A program made the translations under genes and the position numbers. This document shows positions 36,416 to 44,604 of a stretch of DNA of 64,000 nucleotides, one piece after another (the stretch's first letter is position 1; each line of letters begins with the position of its first letter). This DNA is from Stieleria sp. JC731 (GTDB taxonomy: Bacteria; Planctomycetota; Planctomycetia; Pirellulales; Pirellulaceae). The notes beneath the pieces were generated by a model. That model was not told where the DNA came from and ran no database searches. It worked only from the letters and a program-made list of their open reading frames with translations. The stretch lies in assembly GCF_020966635.1 (NCBI RefSeq), contig NZ_JAJKFQ010000026.1:466309-530308 (forward strand). The letters are read 5' to 3'.

Positions 36416-36786
36416 CCATCTGGTATCTCGGGCAGCGGTTCGCAATAAGTGGTGTTGCGAATCAAGTCAGCGAACTCACGAACAGCGTCACGAACACCTT
36501 GTGTCGCGTCGACAAGGTCGTCGTCGGTCAGGTATCCATCGTAATGCGCGCGGTACACGGAAGCACCTGGGTCGGACTGCGTGTAGCGTCGCCATAGTTC
36601 TCGAGAGATTCCATCGTGGAACTCGTGAATTTGGTCGTTGACATCGTGTGGCGACAAATCACCCGCATCCATGGCGCAGATGGCATCGGCAAGCTTGTGA
36701 ATCTCGGCACTAAGCTCGCGTTTCCAAGCGATTGCACCAAGTTTCCGTCGGCATTTGCGATCGGCTTTGGAGTTGTCGTTGGCCAT
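36409..36786 (-). CDS. hypothetical helical protein
   Basis: 125 residues, mostly helical, with basic N-terminal region and acidic middle (MDAGDLSPHDVNDQIHEFHD). No membrane helix or signal. No family was recognised. Single-gene cassette. Confidence 0.5.
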   Translation of the reverse strand: MANDNSKADRKCRRKLGAIAWKRELSAEIHKLADAICAMDAGDLSPHDVNDQIHEFHDGISRELWRRYTQSDPGASVYRAHYDGYLTDDDLVDATQGVRDAVREFADLIRNTTYCEPLPEIPDGG

Positions 36787-36823
36787 GAGTGAAGGTTGGA
36801 ATGTAATGGAATATGGAATTCAG

Positions 36824-36916
36824 CGGATAACGGTAGCCGTCACCAAGGTCTAGCGATGAACTGACCACTTCAATGGAACACGCTCACCGACCTTCGCGTG
36901 CAAGGCATGGTTCGAC
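36824..36916 (-). repeat. attC site
   Basis: Left arm GTCACCAAGGTCTAGCG, right arm GACCTTCGCGTGCAAG. Opens GCGGATAACGG; closes ATGGTTCG. Confidence 0.9.
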
Positions 36917-36995
36917 GCGATCTGAACCACCACGTGGCCTATGCCAAGGTGACGGCACAGCTCGATTGCCATGGTACCCAGCACAGTGGCATGAC

Positions 36996-37343
36996 TCAAT
37001 TCGACGTGCTTTTGCGAGGCTCTCCAAACAAAAGTTGTGCAATTGCCGTTGCAAAAATCGATCCGCAAAGCCAGACAATCAATAATAACAAAAGATCAGC
37101 GCCGGGGAGAAAGTAGCCCGTCAGAGCGATGCTTCCAAAAGCAACGATGAAATACGTAGCGTCGTATCGATTCGACGTCTTAGCAGGGGCACGGCCGCTT
37201 TGTCGTTCGACCAACCACTGCACAACCCCAATGCTACGTGAGATGCCGAAGATAAGAATGAGCGTGATGGCTATCGTGAGTTGAGAGTAACCCGCAAAAA
37301 AGAGAAAACACGCGATGGCGATCAATGAAACGACAGATATCAT
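36996..37343 (-). CDS. small membrane protein
   Basis: From ATG 37343: MISVVSLIAIACFLFFAGYS, then two or three further hydrophobic segments (YFIVAFGSIALTGYFL, LLLLLIVWLCGSIFATAIAQ). The earlier frame to 37520 runs through an attC, so it is not used. Unknown function. Confidence 0.55.
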   Translation of the reverse strand: MISVVSLIAIACFLFFAGYSQLTIAITLILIFGISRSIGVVQWLVERQSGRAPAKTSNRYDATYFIVAFGSIALTGYFLPGADLLLLLIVWLCGSIFATAIAQLLFGEPRKSTSN

Positions 37344-37355
37344 TTTTCCAGCCGC

Positions 37356-37450
37356 CAAACCGCCATGGTCACCGAGTCGGCGCGAGTGAGGTGAAACTAA
37401 AACGCGAAAGTCGTCAACTCGCCGAATTCGGTGGACCAACTGGTTCGCCG
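37356..37450 (-). repeat. attC site
   Basis: Left arm GTCACCGAGTCGGCGCG, right arm CGCCGAATTCGGTGGACC. Near-identical to 62711 and 63232 except for single changes. Closes TGGTTCGCC. Confidence 0.85.
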
Positions 37451-37461
37451 CTTTCTTACAT

Positions 37462-37665
37462 CTAACTAGACCGTGACGAACGAGCTTCTTCGCTCCCCTC
37501 GTACACGGCCAGTTCTTCATTCAACCTTGCGATTAGCTTGCGGATCCCAGCCTTGGTGAACCCTTTTTCGCCGACCGGGTGTGCTCGCTGGAGCGCCTCC
37601 AGACGAGATTGAAGATCGCGCAGCTCAGCCTGTGCGTGTTCGTATTCTGTATTCGTTGTAATCAA
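37462..37665 (-). CDS. coiled-coil protein, antitoxin candidate
   Basis: 67-residue helical protein: EYEHAQAELRDLQSRLEALQ forms a coiled coil, then GEKGFTKAGIRKLIARLNEE. The start ATG overlaps the TGA of the upstream nucleotidyltransferase-like gene (ATGA), typical of translational coupling. It may be the antitoxin/partner of that gene; not proven. Confidence 0.55.
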   Translation of the reverse strand: MITTNTEYEHAQAELRDLQSRLEALQRAHPVGEKGFTKAGIRKLIARLNEELAVYEGSEEARSSRSS

Positions 37666-38090
37666 AGTTCGACCTCCACAACGCCTTTGCGTCTGCCATC
37701 AGTCTCACGAGTTCGACTGAAGAATTCTAGCCAAAAATCCCAGTCACGGCGATCTTCTGCGGCAAAAATCTCTTCTGGGTGTCGGGTCAAAAGCATTGCT
37801 TCCAACTCCAGAGCCTCGACACTTCCGTTGGCAACGAGATTCGCAAAATCTTCAGGAAGCCAAACAACAGCATCTACATCATCCGGATTTGGCTTGGCCG
37901 TTACGAAACTGCCTCCGACGAATAAGCGGCGAGCCGCAATACAGCGTGAAAGGTCGATCCATCGTCGCAACCGTAGGGCGAGCCGCTTTCGCTGAGGTGT
38001 TTGCGAACCGAACCGAAAGGTCACCTCGCCCTCGCTAGCGATATGTAGCCCCTCAGGCAAATATCCATCGGCGCGCAATTGAGGAATCAT
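37662..38090 (-). CDS. nucleotidyltransferase-like protein (DUF6932-like)
   Basis: RPDGYLPEG-like opening (RADGYLPEGLHIASEGEVTF), then FVGGSFVTAKPNPDDVDAVV: the G-S ... D-x-D nucleotidyltransferase signature. Together with the coiled-coil partner overlapping its end, the pair resembles a two-gene toxin-antitoxin cassette or a substrate-modifying module. Whether it transfers a nucleotide here is unknown. Confidence 0.65.
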   Translation of the reverse strand: MIPQLRADGYLPEGLHIASEGEVTFRFGSQTPQRKRLALRLRRWIDLSRCIAARRLFVGGSFVTAKPNPDDVDAVVWLPEDFANLVANGSVEALELEAMLLTRHPEEIFAAEDRRDWDFWLEFFSRTRETDGRRKGVVEVEL

Positions 38091-38115
38091 TGCTGCGTTT
38101 TAACCTATTCCATGC

Positions 38116-38207
38116 AGCGAACGGTAGCGATCACGTGGTCGCCGCAAACGACTAACCACTTCAATAATCTCAACTCGGCGACTCACGTGCGTCGCCGGGT
38201 TCGCCGC
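38116..38207 (-). repeat. attC site
   Basis: Left arm GATCACGTGGTCGCCGC, right arm GGCGACTCACGTGCGTC; opens GCGAACGG. Closes GGGTTCGCC. Confidence 0.9.
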
Positions 38208-38700
38208 CCATTGAAATAGCGGAGACATATTGTAGCAAAGGACATCCGGAATCAGTTTCGGCGGCCAAGTGCGCATCGATTTCTTCTTTTAGCATCACGG
38301 GACGACCTAAATGTTCGTCGAGGACGGTCACGCAATCCTCGAAATTGACGCCATCGCAAAATACGTCATCGACAAAATCATTGTCCGGAAAACAACGAAA
38401 TTCTTTGGTGCGAAAGGCCGTTGCGATCGCGGTTAAGGCCTCAATATGAATCGTCCGTAACGGCTGAATACCAACGAACCCGCGCCAGCGTCCGCCGGTG
38501 CGAACGCGTACAGTCGAGGGATTGACGCAAACGAAAAGTGGGCCGGGACCGGTGTATCGATGGTAGTGCTTAGTCTCTGGAGGCGGAAATGGACGTTCGG
38601 CTACCCATCGTTCATTGTCAGGCGAGTCATTGAGGATTCCATCCGTCCAATACTCCGCAAGTTTCTGTGCGATGCTCAATGTTGAAGAAAGCATGCGCAT
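38170..38700 (-). CDS. hypothetical protein, C-terminus encoded by attC
   Basis: From ATG 38700: ~176 residues with ERWVAERPFPPPETKHYHRY and TGGRWRGFVGIQPLRTIHIE. The last ~14 residues (EPGDARESPS) come from the attC and the stop TGA lies inside it, so the natural terminus is replaced. The frame extends to GTG 38793, which lies in another attC. Not identified. Confidence 0.5.
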   Translation of the reverse strand: MRMLSSTLSIAQKLAEYWTDGILNDSPDNERWVAERPFPPPETKHYHRYTGPGPLFVCVNPSTVRVRTGGRWRGFVGIQPLRTIHIEALTAIATAFRTKEFRCFPDNDFVDDVFCDGVNFEDCVTVLDEHLGRPVMLKEEIDAHLAAETDSGCPLLQYVSAISMGGEPGDARESPS

Positions 38701-38781
38701 CGTCACATCGCGGTCCAGCCAATTAATCTCGTGACGGAAAAGAATGTTGATGCGAGTTCCCACGTCACATAAATCTCTGTC

Positions 38782-38872
38782 GGCGAACCTCACGCATCAC
38801 TGGGTACGCGCGAAAGATTTTCAACTTCAAAACCGCCGACTCGCGTACTCCGATACACGCGATTGTTACCCA
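38782..38872 (-). repeat. attC site
   Basis: Left arm GCATCACTGGGTACGCGCG, right arm CGCGTACTCCGATACACG; closes TTGTTACCC. Confidence 0.9.
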
Positions 38873-38901
38873 ATTCTAGAGTCGGTGCGGGTGTTATGTT
38901 G

Positions 38902-39332
38902 TCATTCGTCAGCTGGCAGCGGTTCGCAAGCATATTCCCCTGAATCAGCGAAGTCGTCCCAGCACCAATGAAAGTCAGTGCAACCAGCCGAGTTCAAGAT
39001 TTCATGGGTGACAATTGCTATCTCGTAGATCTGTTTGGGTGTGGCAAGCACCGCGGAACCGAAGAATCGGCGAATCACACCGGGGAATTGCGAGGGTGCA
39101 ACCGATAGTTTCCATCGCCGTGGTATCGCGTAATGACAATTTCGATGTGTGCGTTCTCGTGGACGATCGGGATCAGGAATCCGGCATCGTGCCAATCGTC
39201 GAGTTCGTCAATCGTCCAACCGATTGAAGACAAGCCATCGGCGATGGACCGAGCAAACGATTCGCCACGTACGCAGTCACCGACTGAGGCGGGCTCGTCT
39301 CCGCGAAAAGTGGCGTTTTGTGATCGAGCCAT
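38902..39332 (-). pseudogene. frameshifted cassette gene
   Basis: Two overlapping frames together make one plausible protein: MARSQNATFRGDEPASVGDC ... EIVITRYHGDGNYRL in the first, then continuing APSQFPGVIRRFFGSAVLAT ... WCWDDFADSGEYACE in a frame shifted by one base. The shift is around 39085-39110 (near CTATCGGTTGC). Each part alone stops in an unlikely place. Could be a real mutation, a sequencing error or a programmed shift. Confidence 0.6.
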
Positions 39333-39353
39333 TCGCTCAGCAGAACTTCATTC

Positions 39354-39440
39354 GGGTAACAGTAGCCATAACCGAGTTACGGCGAGTGAGTTGAAACTAA
39401 TACCCACACCAAGCCACCTCCGTAACTTAGGTTCATCGCT
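39354..39440 (-). repeat. attC site
   Basis: Left arm ATAACCGAGTTACGGCG, right arm CCGTAACTTAGGTTCATC; the closing GTT box is weak. Confidence 0.7.
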
Positions 39441-39485
39441 TCCTTTGATCAGAGTTGGATGCGGGCGATGGATAATCTACTGGAG

Positions 39486-39905
39486 TCAATACCGACCGAT
39501 CCACTTACGCGGTGACGTTCGAATGCAGACTGTTGTATTCTGGTGAAGGATTACGGTCCAATCAACAGCGAACACATTCCCATTGTGATCGTTTACAGAC
39601 TCCAGGTGGCACAACTGTGCATCTATTGGTAGGCGTCCGGTGTCCAAGATCCGCCGCCAAACACCATTCAACTTGCAGGTCTGCATCTCAAATTCGACTG
39701 CGATCCGGAGTTCATTCACGGAGATTGGGTTGTAATCAGGTGAATCTCTCTGCGCCCGATTGTTGAAATCGTCGACCACAAGAGCCAACGGGACGCTAGA
39801 GCTCAACCACATGAGGTGGCGGGCGCCCCAAAAAACAATCGCAAATGATGCTATGGCGATAAGAAGGGTTCGTAATCCATATCGTAAACGTTTGAGGTTT
39901 CTCAA
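39486..39905 (-). CDS. membrane-anchored protein with RYGLRTLL motif
   Basis: The N-terminus RLRYGLRTLLIAIASFAIVF is the planctomycete (R/F)xLRTLL signal-anchor. After it comes an ~110-residue extracytoplasmic or cytoplasmic part. No catalytic motif was seen. One gene per cassette. Confidence 0.6.
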   Translation of the reverse strand: MRNLKRLRYGLRTLLIAIASFAIVFWGARHLMWLSSSVPLALVVDDFNNRAQRDSPDYNPISVNELRIAVEFEMQTCKLNGVWRRILDTGRLPIDAQLCHLESVNDHNGNVFAVDWTVILHQNTTVCIRTSPRKWIGRY

Positions 39906-39917
39906 ATTATTCGTATC

Positions 39918-40012
39918 GATGAACGTCCAGGATCACCGGGTCGGCGATGATCGCATTGGTTTCCAAATTGCCTCGACCGCCGACTCCGTGCACATCCGTT
40001 GGTTATATGCCC
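39918..40012 (-). repeat. attC site
   Basis: Left arm GATCACCGGGTCGGCG, right arm CGCCGACTCCGTGCACATC, closing TTGGTTATATGCC. Confidence 0.9.
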
Positions 40013-40434
40013 CAGTCGTCGGGTAATCGTCGACGTTCCTTTTGTGGGTTGTGCGGGGCAACAAATACGGTTCGGTGCCGTTCGTAGCTACGACCGTTGT
40101 CCATCACTGCAATCGCTGTGAATTCTACCATATGTCCATCGCTACGATAATCACCTTGCCATCCCTTGACGGTTTCGGAATGCATTTTGATTCTTAGATC
40201 TGCGGATCGAATGGAGGCGGCGTCGACGCCAGATTTTGCAAGTTGTTCCTCGAATCGGCGAGTTGCCAGCCGTTGTGCGACGGCCACTGGCGCATCTGTA
40301 TCTGATGGCGTGGCGAGCAAATCGATGTGATACTCCGATGTGTCAAACGGCAGTTGTCCGTACAACCAATAGCCACGAAGGTCTGAATAGCGGCTTGTGT
40401 AGGTTCCGATAAAACCTTCGAGTACGCTCTTCAT
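40003..40434 (-). CDS. conserved cassette protein
   Basis: From ATG 40434: MKSVLEGFIGTYTSRYSDLR, GYWLYGQLPFDTSEYHIDLL and a central RRFEEQLAKSGVDAASIRSA. 143 residues with a well-ordered alpha/beta look. The GYWLYGQL block suggests a conserved family but its name is unknown to me. Cytoplasmic. Confidence 0.55.
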   Translation of the reverse strand: MKSVLEGFIGTYTSRYSDLRGYWLYGQLPFDTSEYHIDLLATPSDTDAPVAVAQRLATRRFEEQLAKSGVDAASIRSADLRIKMHSETVKGWQGDYRSDGHMVEFTAIAVMDNGRSYERHRTVFVAPHNPQKERRRLPDDWGI

Positions 40435-40459
40435 GATTCGACGAGAAGGCAATAGGGGC

Positions 40460-40549
40460 ACCTAACGGTAAAGATCACGTGGTCGCCGCGGACGACTTAC
40501 CACTTCAAAAACCTCAACTCGGCGACTCACATGCATCGTCGGGTTCGCG
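40460..40549 (-). repeat. attC site
   Basis: Left arm GATCACGTGGTCGCCGCG, right arm GGCGACTCACATGCATC. This is the 3' site of gene-less copy B. Confidence 0.9.
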
Positions 40550-40895
40550 AGGTACAAACGACCACGGTCTGCAGGACATCGCTTGTGATAAGTCTACTCG
40601 ATCGGAATCCCAAGGGGAATCAGCGTTCATCTTGCGGCCGGCACCCTACGCGTTGGATCTGCTGTTTCGCTACAGAAATCAAATCATTACTTCGAAAGCG
40701 ATAAACAGGAAACTGCCGTCACTTAAATTCAAATAGACGCTATTCAAGCGACACGATCAAACCGTGAATTCGATTGCGGCGATCAGCTAACAGTTGCCAC
40801 GTGAAATCAGATGGACCGAATCCAAACGCTTGGAACTGCAATGGGCGGTGACCATGTTGATAAGAGATGAGTCATCAAGCAGCACAACCACCCGC
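40550..40895 (-). repeat. gene-less cassette element, copy B
   Basis: Conserved opening CGAGGTACAAACGACCACGG and GACCATGTTGATAAGAGATG (with copy D), with 78-bp repeat units around 40670-40830. Flanked by two attC sites of different arm type (40460 and 40896). No open frame conserved with other copies. Confidence 0.8.
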
Positions 40896-40987
40896 GCGAA
40901 CGTCACGCGTCACCCGGTACGCGCGATAGATTCTTAGCTTCAAAACCGCCCGACTCGCTTACTCGGGTGCACGCGATTGTTACCCGC
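40896..40987 (-). repeat. attC site
   Basis: Left arm GCGTCACCCGGTACGCG, right arm CGCTTACTCGGGTGCACG; closes TTGTTACCC. Confidence 0.9.
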
Positions 40988-41066
40988 TATCCGTGCGACC
41001 GAAACGTCGCTATGTGTCAGCAAGAAGCAAGCCGCCGCAACGCTATTGCGGGCCGGTATACGCAGA

Positions 41067-41345
41067 TCAGCACTTCGGTGGCGATGCCGCATCAATCCGT
41101 GATGACCGTATTGCGCGGACGATGATCGTCGCGAACGCCGAAATCAACGTTAACACGAACATTATGTAGCCTAAAGCGAATACTCCAGACCCCGCGTACA
41201 TTGTCGGGTACGCCCACACCTGAACGGCTGTCGAATTCGCTGCATTGGCCCCCACCCACAGTATCGGTCCGCCAATCGTCAGAAGCAGTAACGAACTAAA
41301 TGCAAAGACAATCGTCGGTGAATTCGGTTTGAAGTCAGTATTCAT
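41067..41345 (-). CDS. small two-helix membrane protein
   Basis: From ATG 41345 with GGAG upstream: a hydrophobic segment VFAFSSLLLLTIGGPILWVG and a second (VFALGYIMFVLTLISAFATI). Basic tail (RAIRSSR). Function unknown. Confidence 0.55.
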   Translation of the reverse strand: MNTDFKPNSPTIVFAFSSLLLLTIGGPILWVGANAANSTAVQVWAYPTMYAGSGVFALGYIMFVLTLISAFATIIVRAIRSSRIDAASPPKC

Positions 41346-41413
41346 TGGAGACTCCGTTGTGAAGAGCGACATGATTGTAACGCGACAAGTGGTTGGTTGC
41401 GATTCATTTCAGT

Positions 41414-41505
41414 CGGGTAACGACGGCGGTAACGGGGCCACCGCTGAGATACGATGATTTCAAAACCCGCGTCACCGGCGGCTCCCGTTCACGGCGTTGT
41501 TCTGC
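41414..41505 (-). repeat. attC site
   Basis: Left arm GGTAACGGGGCCACCGC, right arm CCGGCGGCTCCCGTTCACG. It is of the 61053 type; closes TTGTTCTGCG. Confidence 0.9.
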
Positions 41506-41512
41506 GTAATCG

Positions 41513-41902
41513 TCAGTCAGCGTCGCGGTCCACGTGCTGGCACGCTTGATTCCATACGACACAGTTCGCGTCGGCAGCGAGCCGACAAAACTCCGGCTCC
41601 AAGGCCAAAATTCGGCTACCGTCGTTACGTCCAAACATCGTGCAGAATTCAATGATGTTTCTCGACTCACGACTTGCCAACTGAACAGCACGAGATTTTA
41701 GCCAAGCGGAAGCAAGATCGATCGCCTCACTTTCATCCTGGGTTTCCCCTAGGAAAATGTTTATACGGTAGTTCTCGCCAACCATCCCGACCGTAGAGTC
41801 CATTGATGCGTCGTTTCCTTCCGAAAGTTCATGGATACGAGCATCTGGACCGATGGCTTCAAAGAGAACTTCGAGGTGCGCCAGATCCCTGTTTTTATTC
41901 AC
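41513..41902 (-). CDS. hypothetical protein (GTG start)
   Basis: The frame is open to 42184 but its first part is attC-encoded, so GTG 41902 is chosen; no strong ribosome site. 129 residues: MNKNRDLAHLEVLFEAIGPD, NIFLGETQDESEAIDLASAW and two Cys (EPEFCRLAADANCVVW). No family. Confidence 0.5.
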   Translation of the reverse strand: MNKNRDLAHLEVLFEAIGPDARIHELSEGNDASMDSTVGMVGENYRINIFLGETQDESEAIDLASAWLKSRAVQLASRESRNIIEFCTMFGRNDGSRILALEPEFCRLAADANCVVWNQACQHVDRDAD

Positions 41903-41943
41903 AACCCAGTTTCCCGATGCAGGATCCGATTTTGTACGAACGC

Positions 41944-42034
41944 GAGAACGGCAGCTGTCACTGGACCGCCGGAGAACGTTTTTCATTGGCGAACCGCAAG
42001 ATCGGCGGCTCCGTGCGCACGGCATTGTTACGCC
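41944..42034 (-). repeat. attC site
   Basis: Left arm TGTCACTGGACCGCCGG, right arm CGGCGGCTCCGTGCGCAC; closes TTGTTACGCC. Confidence 0.9.
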
Positions 42035-42480
42035 ACGTTTCGACCACGACGCAACCCTGAAACAAGTATACCAGCCATGAGGGTCAATGACACGATTCCA
42101 CTCAGGATGGTCATGTGCATTCCTTGACCGCGCAACCCGGTGAGTAACCTGAAAGTGAGTGGCAGCAGCAACGTTAAAAAACAAGCGAAGACCTGTCGCT
42201 TTCTTGCTGATCTGTCAATCGGCCACCTTCGCGACCGTAGGCGATACACCAATCCGCCAACGGGCATGCTAAAAAGTACAAGAAGGTATCCTATCGGATT
42301 CGGATTGTCCTTCACTGCAAGCGATCTTGGAACGATAAGTGGCACCGCAAGTATGGCTGCCGCGATTCCGGCGAGAGCGAAATACATTAACGGCCCCCTG
42401 TGCTTCTTCGCGATTTGAACGGTGGGCAGTCCTGAGCCCAGGTCTTTGGGTGGTGTGTACGGGTTAGCTTCTTGCTCCAT
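42028..42480 (-). CDS. membrane protein with NPYTPP motif
   Basis: From ATG 42480: MEQEANPYTPPKDLGSGLPT then four hydrophobic segments (LMYFALAGIAAAILAVPLIV, GYLLVLFSMPVGGLVYRL, FACFLTLLLPLTFRLLTGL, GIVSLTLMAGILVSGL). Planctomycete-type membrane protein, function unknown. Confidence 0.65.
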   Translation of the reverse strand: MEQEANPYTPPKDLGSGLPTVQIAKKHRGPLMYFALAGIAAAILAVPLIVPRSLAVKDNPNPIGYLLVLFSMPVGGLVYRLRSRRWPIDRSARKRQVFACFLTLLLPLTFRLLTGLRGQGMHMTILSGIVSLTLMAGILVSGLRRGRNVA

Positions 42481-42509
42481 GATCGCTTCGAGCATCAGTT
42501 CGCGTCGTG

Positions 42510-42602
42510 GCGTAACGTCACGCGTCACCGGGTACGCCCGAAAGACTTCCAACTTCAAAACCGGCCGACTCGCATACTCCGGTGCTCGCGATTGTTACCC
42601 GC
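42510..42602 (-). repeat. attC site
   Basis: Left arm GCGTCACCGGGTACGCCCG, right arm CGCATACTCCGGTGCTCG; closes TTGTTACCC. It overlaps neither gene. Confidence 0.9.
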
Positions 42603-42606
42603 CATC

Positions 42607-42996
42607 TCAGTTGCTTGTCGGCGTTTCGATACCGTCGAATTGTACTGGATTGCCGCATCCCTTACATCGATAACCGCGTGGCCCACCCCACACGCGAAAC
42701 GTCGCGCACCGGTCACATCGAATGTCGGGCAGGAATTGTGATCGACACTGCGAACACTTGCGGATGTACCGCGTTCCGCGTCCGTTTTTCGCGAGCTTGG
42801 TAGTACAGACAGGACAGCGGCCAGACCGCTTGCGTTTAGCGTGTTTGGATGGTCGGTGCGGCAATAGTCCAGCATCGTCATCCATGACGACATCAGCGGA
42901 CCGGCGAATGTGACGTGCTGAAAGACGCTTGGTGTACGCCGTCGGGCGTTCACCGTGCTCCTGCTTCTTATGCTTGTTGGTGATCAGATTCGCCAT
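42607..42996 (-). CDS. zinc-ribbon protein with two tandem ribbons
   Basis: From ATG 42996, the Cys pairs CPVC, CSQC, CDRC and CKGC occur in succession, two zinc ribbons. A very basic N-terminus (KRLSARHIRRSADVV) suggests nucleic-acid binding or a flexible tail. Unknown function; cytoplasmic. Confidence 0.6.
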   Translation of the reverse strand: MANLITNKHKKQEHGERPTAYTKRLSARHIRRSADVVMDDDAGLLPHRPSKHAKRKRSGRCPVCTTKLAKNGRGTRYIRKCSQCRSQFLPDIRCDRCATFRVWGGPRGYRCKGCGNPVQFDGIETPTSN

Positions 42997-43033
42997 GCGG
43001 CTGGACACGCCATCTGGATTCGGAAATTCAGTC

Positions 43034-43127
43034 AGGTAACGTTTGTGATGACCGGGCCACGGCGAACGATCATCCATTTGAAAAAACTGGACTCCACGGC
43101 TCCGTGTGAATCGCGTGGTTATCGGCT
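43034..43127 (-). repeat. attC site
   Basis: Left arm ATGACCGGGCCACGGCG, right arm CACGGCTCCGTGTGAATCG; closes TGGTTATCG. Confidence 0.9.
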
Positions 43128-43937
43128 ATCGTGTGATTGTGATGTACGTTCAGAACATGACGCAATCCATTTCCGAGCATTTCCAACCTCGGACTTTATG
43201 CTGTCGTTGAAGTGGTAACGGGTTTCGTAGTGGTCAATCCACTTGTCGATTACCGCAAGCTGCATTGGTGTCATGAGGCGCCAGAAGTGCAGGTATTCAT
43301 CGCTTCTGAAAAAATCGACGCCCTGAAAGAGGCCAATCAGAGAGTCAATGACTACATCAGCTTCCTTCGAGTTGATGACCTCCGCAGTGATGTATGCGGG
43401 AAGATAGTAGTGCAATCCGACGGGCGTTAGAAACGTGAACCCATCAGAGCAGTGTCGGCAGTCAGTTGGCGTCAAAGTTGGCCAGGGCTTGCCGCCAAGG
43501 ATTTCATACAAATGTTCCACCATGGATGCGTCGATGATTGCATCGGACGGTGTCGGCACAGGGTGTACGGGAAAATGCGATAAGATATCAGCGACGATCG
43601 GATGCGACTCGTTAGAAACGTCTCTCATCCGTATCGCGTCCTGCCATTCGATATAATCTTCAATGTCACGAATTGACAGGTCCTTGCCGCGTTCAGTTGG
43701 GTCATAGTCGTGACAGCGTACCGCGTAGTCGATCACACGTCGAACGAGCCGGTTCGTCACGATCAAAGGCGTGGCGTCCTTCTCGTGAAAACCGAACTCG
43801 CACCCAATTGAAGGGCCTATGTTGTTGGCGGGCCAAACGAGCGTGTTAAGCCGACCGTAGCTGCCTCGCACGATCCAGCGGTGCTCAACGTCGCCAACGA
43901 CGATTCGGTGCGTGCCTTTGGTGGTGCGTGCCATCAA
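43119..43937 (-). CDS. two-domain protein with DUF6714-like C-terminus
   Basis: The N-terminal ~120 residues (VGDVEHRWIVRGSYGRLNTL...) are one domain. From about 150 onward, LHYYLPAYITAEVINSKEAD and RLMTPMQLAVIDKWIDHYET look like DUF6714. A metal or redox role is possible (TDCRHCSDG has two Cys). Fusion of two uncharacterised families. Cytoplasmic. Confidence 0.6.
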   Translation of the reverse strand: MMARTTKGTHRIVVGDVEHRWIVRGSYGRLNTLVWPANNIGPSIGCEFGFHEKDATPLIVTNRLVRRVIDYAVRCHDYDPTERGKDLSIRDIEDYIEWQDAIRMRDVSNESHPIVADILSHFPVHPVPTPSDAIIDASMVEHLYEILGGKPWPTLTPTDCRHCSDGFTFLTPVGLHYYLPAYITAEVINSKEADVVIDSLIGLFQGVDFFRSDEYLHFWRLMTPMQLAVIDKWIDHYETRYHFNDSIKSEVGNARKWIASCSERTSQSHDSR

Positions 43938-43969
43938 TCGAGTTGTAAAAAGATCGGTGAGGCTTCAGT

Positions 43970-44062
43970 CCGATAACGGTGAACATAACCGAGACGAGGC
44001 AAACGACGAACCACTTCAAATTAAGCGACTCTGCATCTTCGGTTCATGCCATGATTCCCCGC
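43970..44062 (-). repeat. attC site
   Basis: Left arm AACATAACCGAGACGAGG, right arm CTGCATCTTCGGTTCATG; closes TGATTCCCC (GTT degenerate to ATT). Confidence 0.8.
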
Positions 44063-44082
44063 TCTACTTGTCGCAAATTGAA

Positions 44083-44484
44083 TCACGGTCCTCGGTAGGT
44101 TCCGCCAGCCATCGCCACGGCCATCGTCCCCCAATATAGCCACCACAACAATACCTGGGAAATGCGAAGGCTTCTTTCATGTGCGAACACAATTCTTTTT
44201 GCAATTTCCAGTGCGGGAACAGCGACCAATACAAAGATTGAAAAGATCAAGTTGAGCGGATGGATCCAGGGTCCCAATTCCGTAGCAAGAGCCATCATTG
44301 GTAGAAACACAAACGCGCTCGAGAGCACCGCAAGGTGATCGCCCGTTGCCACCGTCGCGAGCAAGATGGGCGGAACAAAGTGGTATCGAAACCGAAGCCA
44401 ATTTTGGATACGTAGGTCATTGCCATCACGCATCGCAGCAGAATCTGCGGCCGGTCTCCGGTAAGGATTCGGAGCGTTATTCAA
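44083..44484 (-). CDS. membrane protein with NPYRRP motif (TTG start)
   Basis: TTG at 44484 gives MNNAPNPYRRPAADS; the longer frame to 44595 is attC-encoded. Four hydrophobic segments follow (YHFVPPILLATVAT, LAVLSSAFVFLPMMALATEL, LNLIFSIFVLVAVPALEIA, ISQVLLWWLYWGTMAVAMA). Function unknown. Confidence 0.6.
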   Translation of the reverse strand: MNNAPNPYRRPAADSAAMRDGNDLRIQNWLRFRYHFVPPILLATVATGDHLAVLSSAFVFLPMMALATELGPWIHPLNLIFSIFVLVAVPALEIAKRIVFAHERSLRISQVLLWWLYWGTMAVAMAGGTYRGP

Positions 44485-44498
44485 TGCAGCTATTTCAG

Positions 44499-44594
44499 TC
44501 GGGTAACATTGCCCGTCACCGAGACGGGAGTGAAAAGTCAACCATTCCAAAACCAGCCGCAATCCCTGCTCCGGTGCACGAGATGGTTCCCGCA
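44499..44594 (-). repeat. attC site
   Basis: Left arm CGTCACCGAGACGGGAG, right arm ATCCCTGCTCCGGTGCACG; closes TGGTTCCC. Confidence 0.9.
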
Positions 44595-44604
44595 TTTCAG
44601 CCGA

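Noticed and set aside
41513..42184. 223-residue reading of the 41513 gene
   Set aside because: Its first ~90 residues are encoded by the attC at 41944 and flanking sequence of the next cassette.
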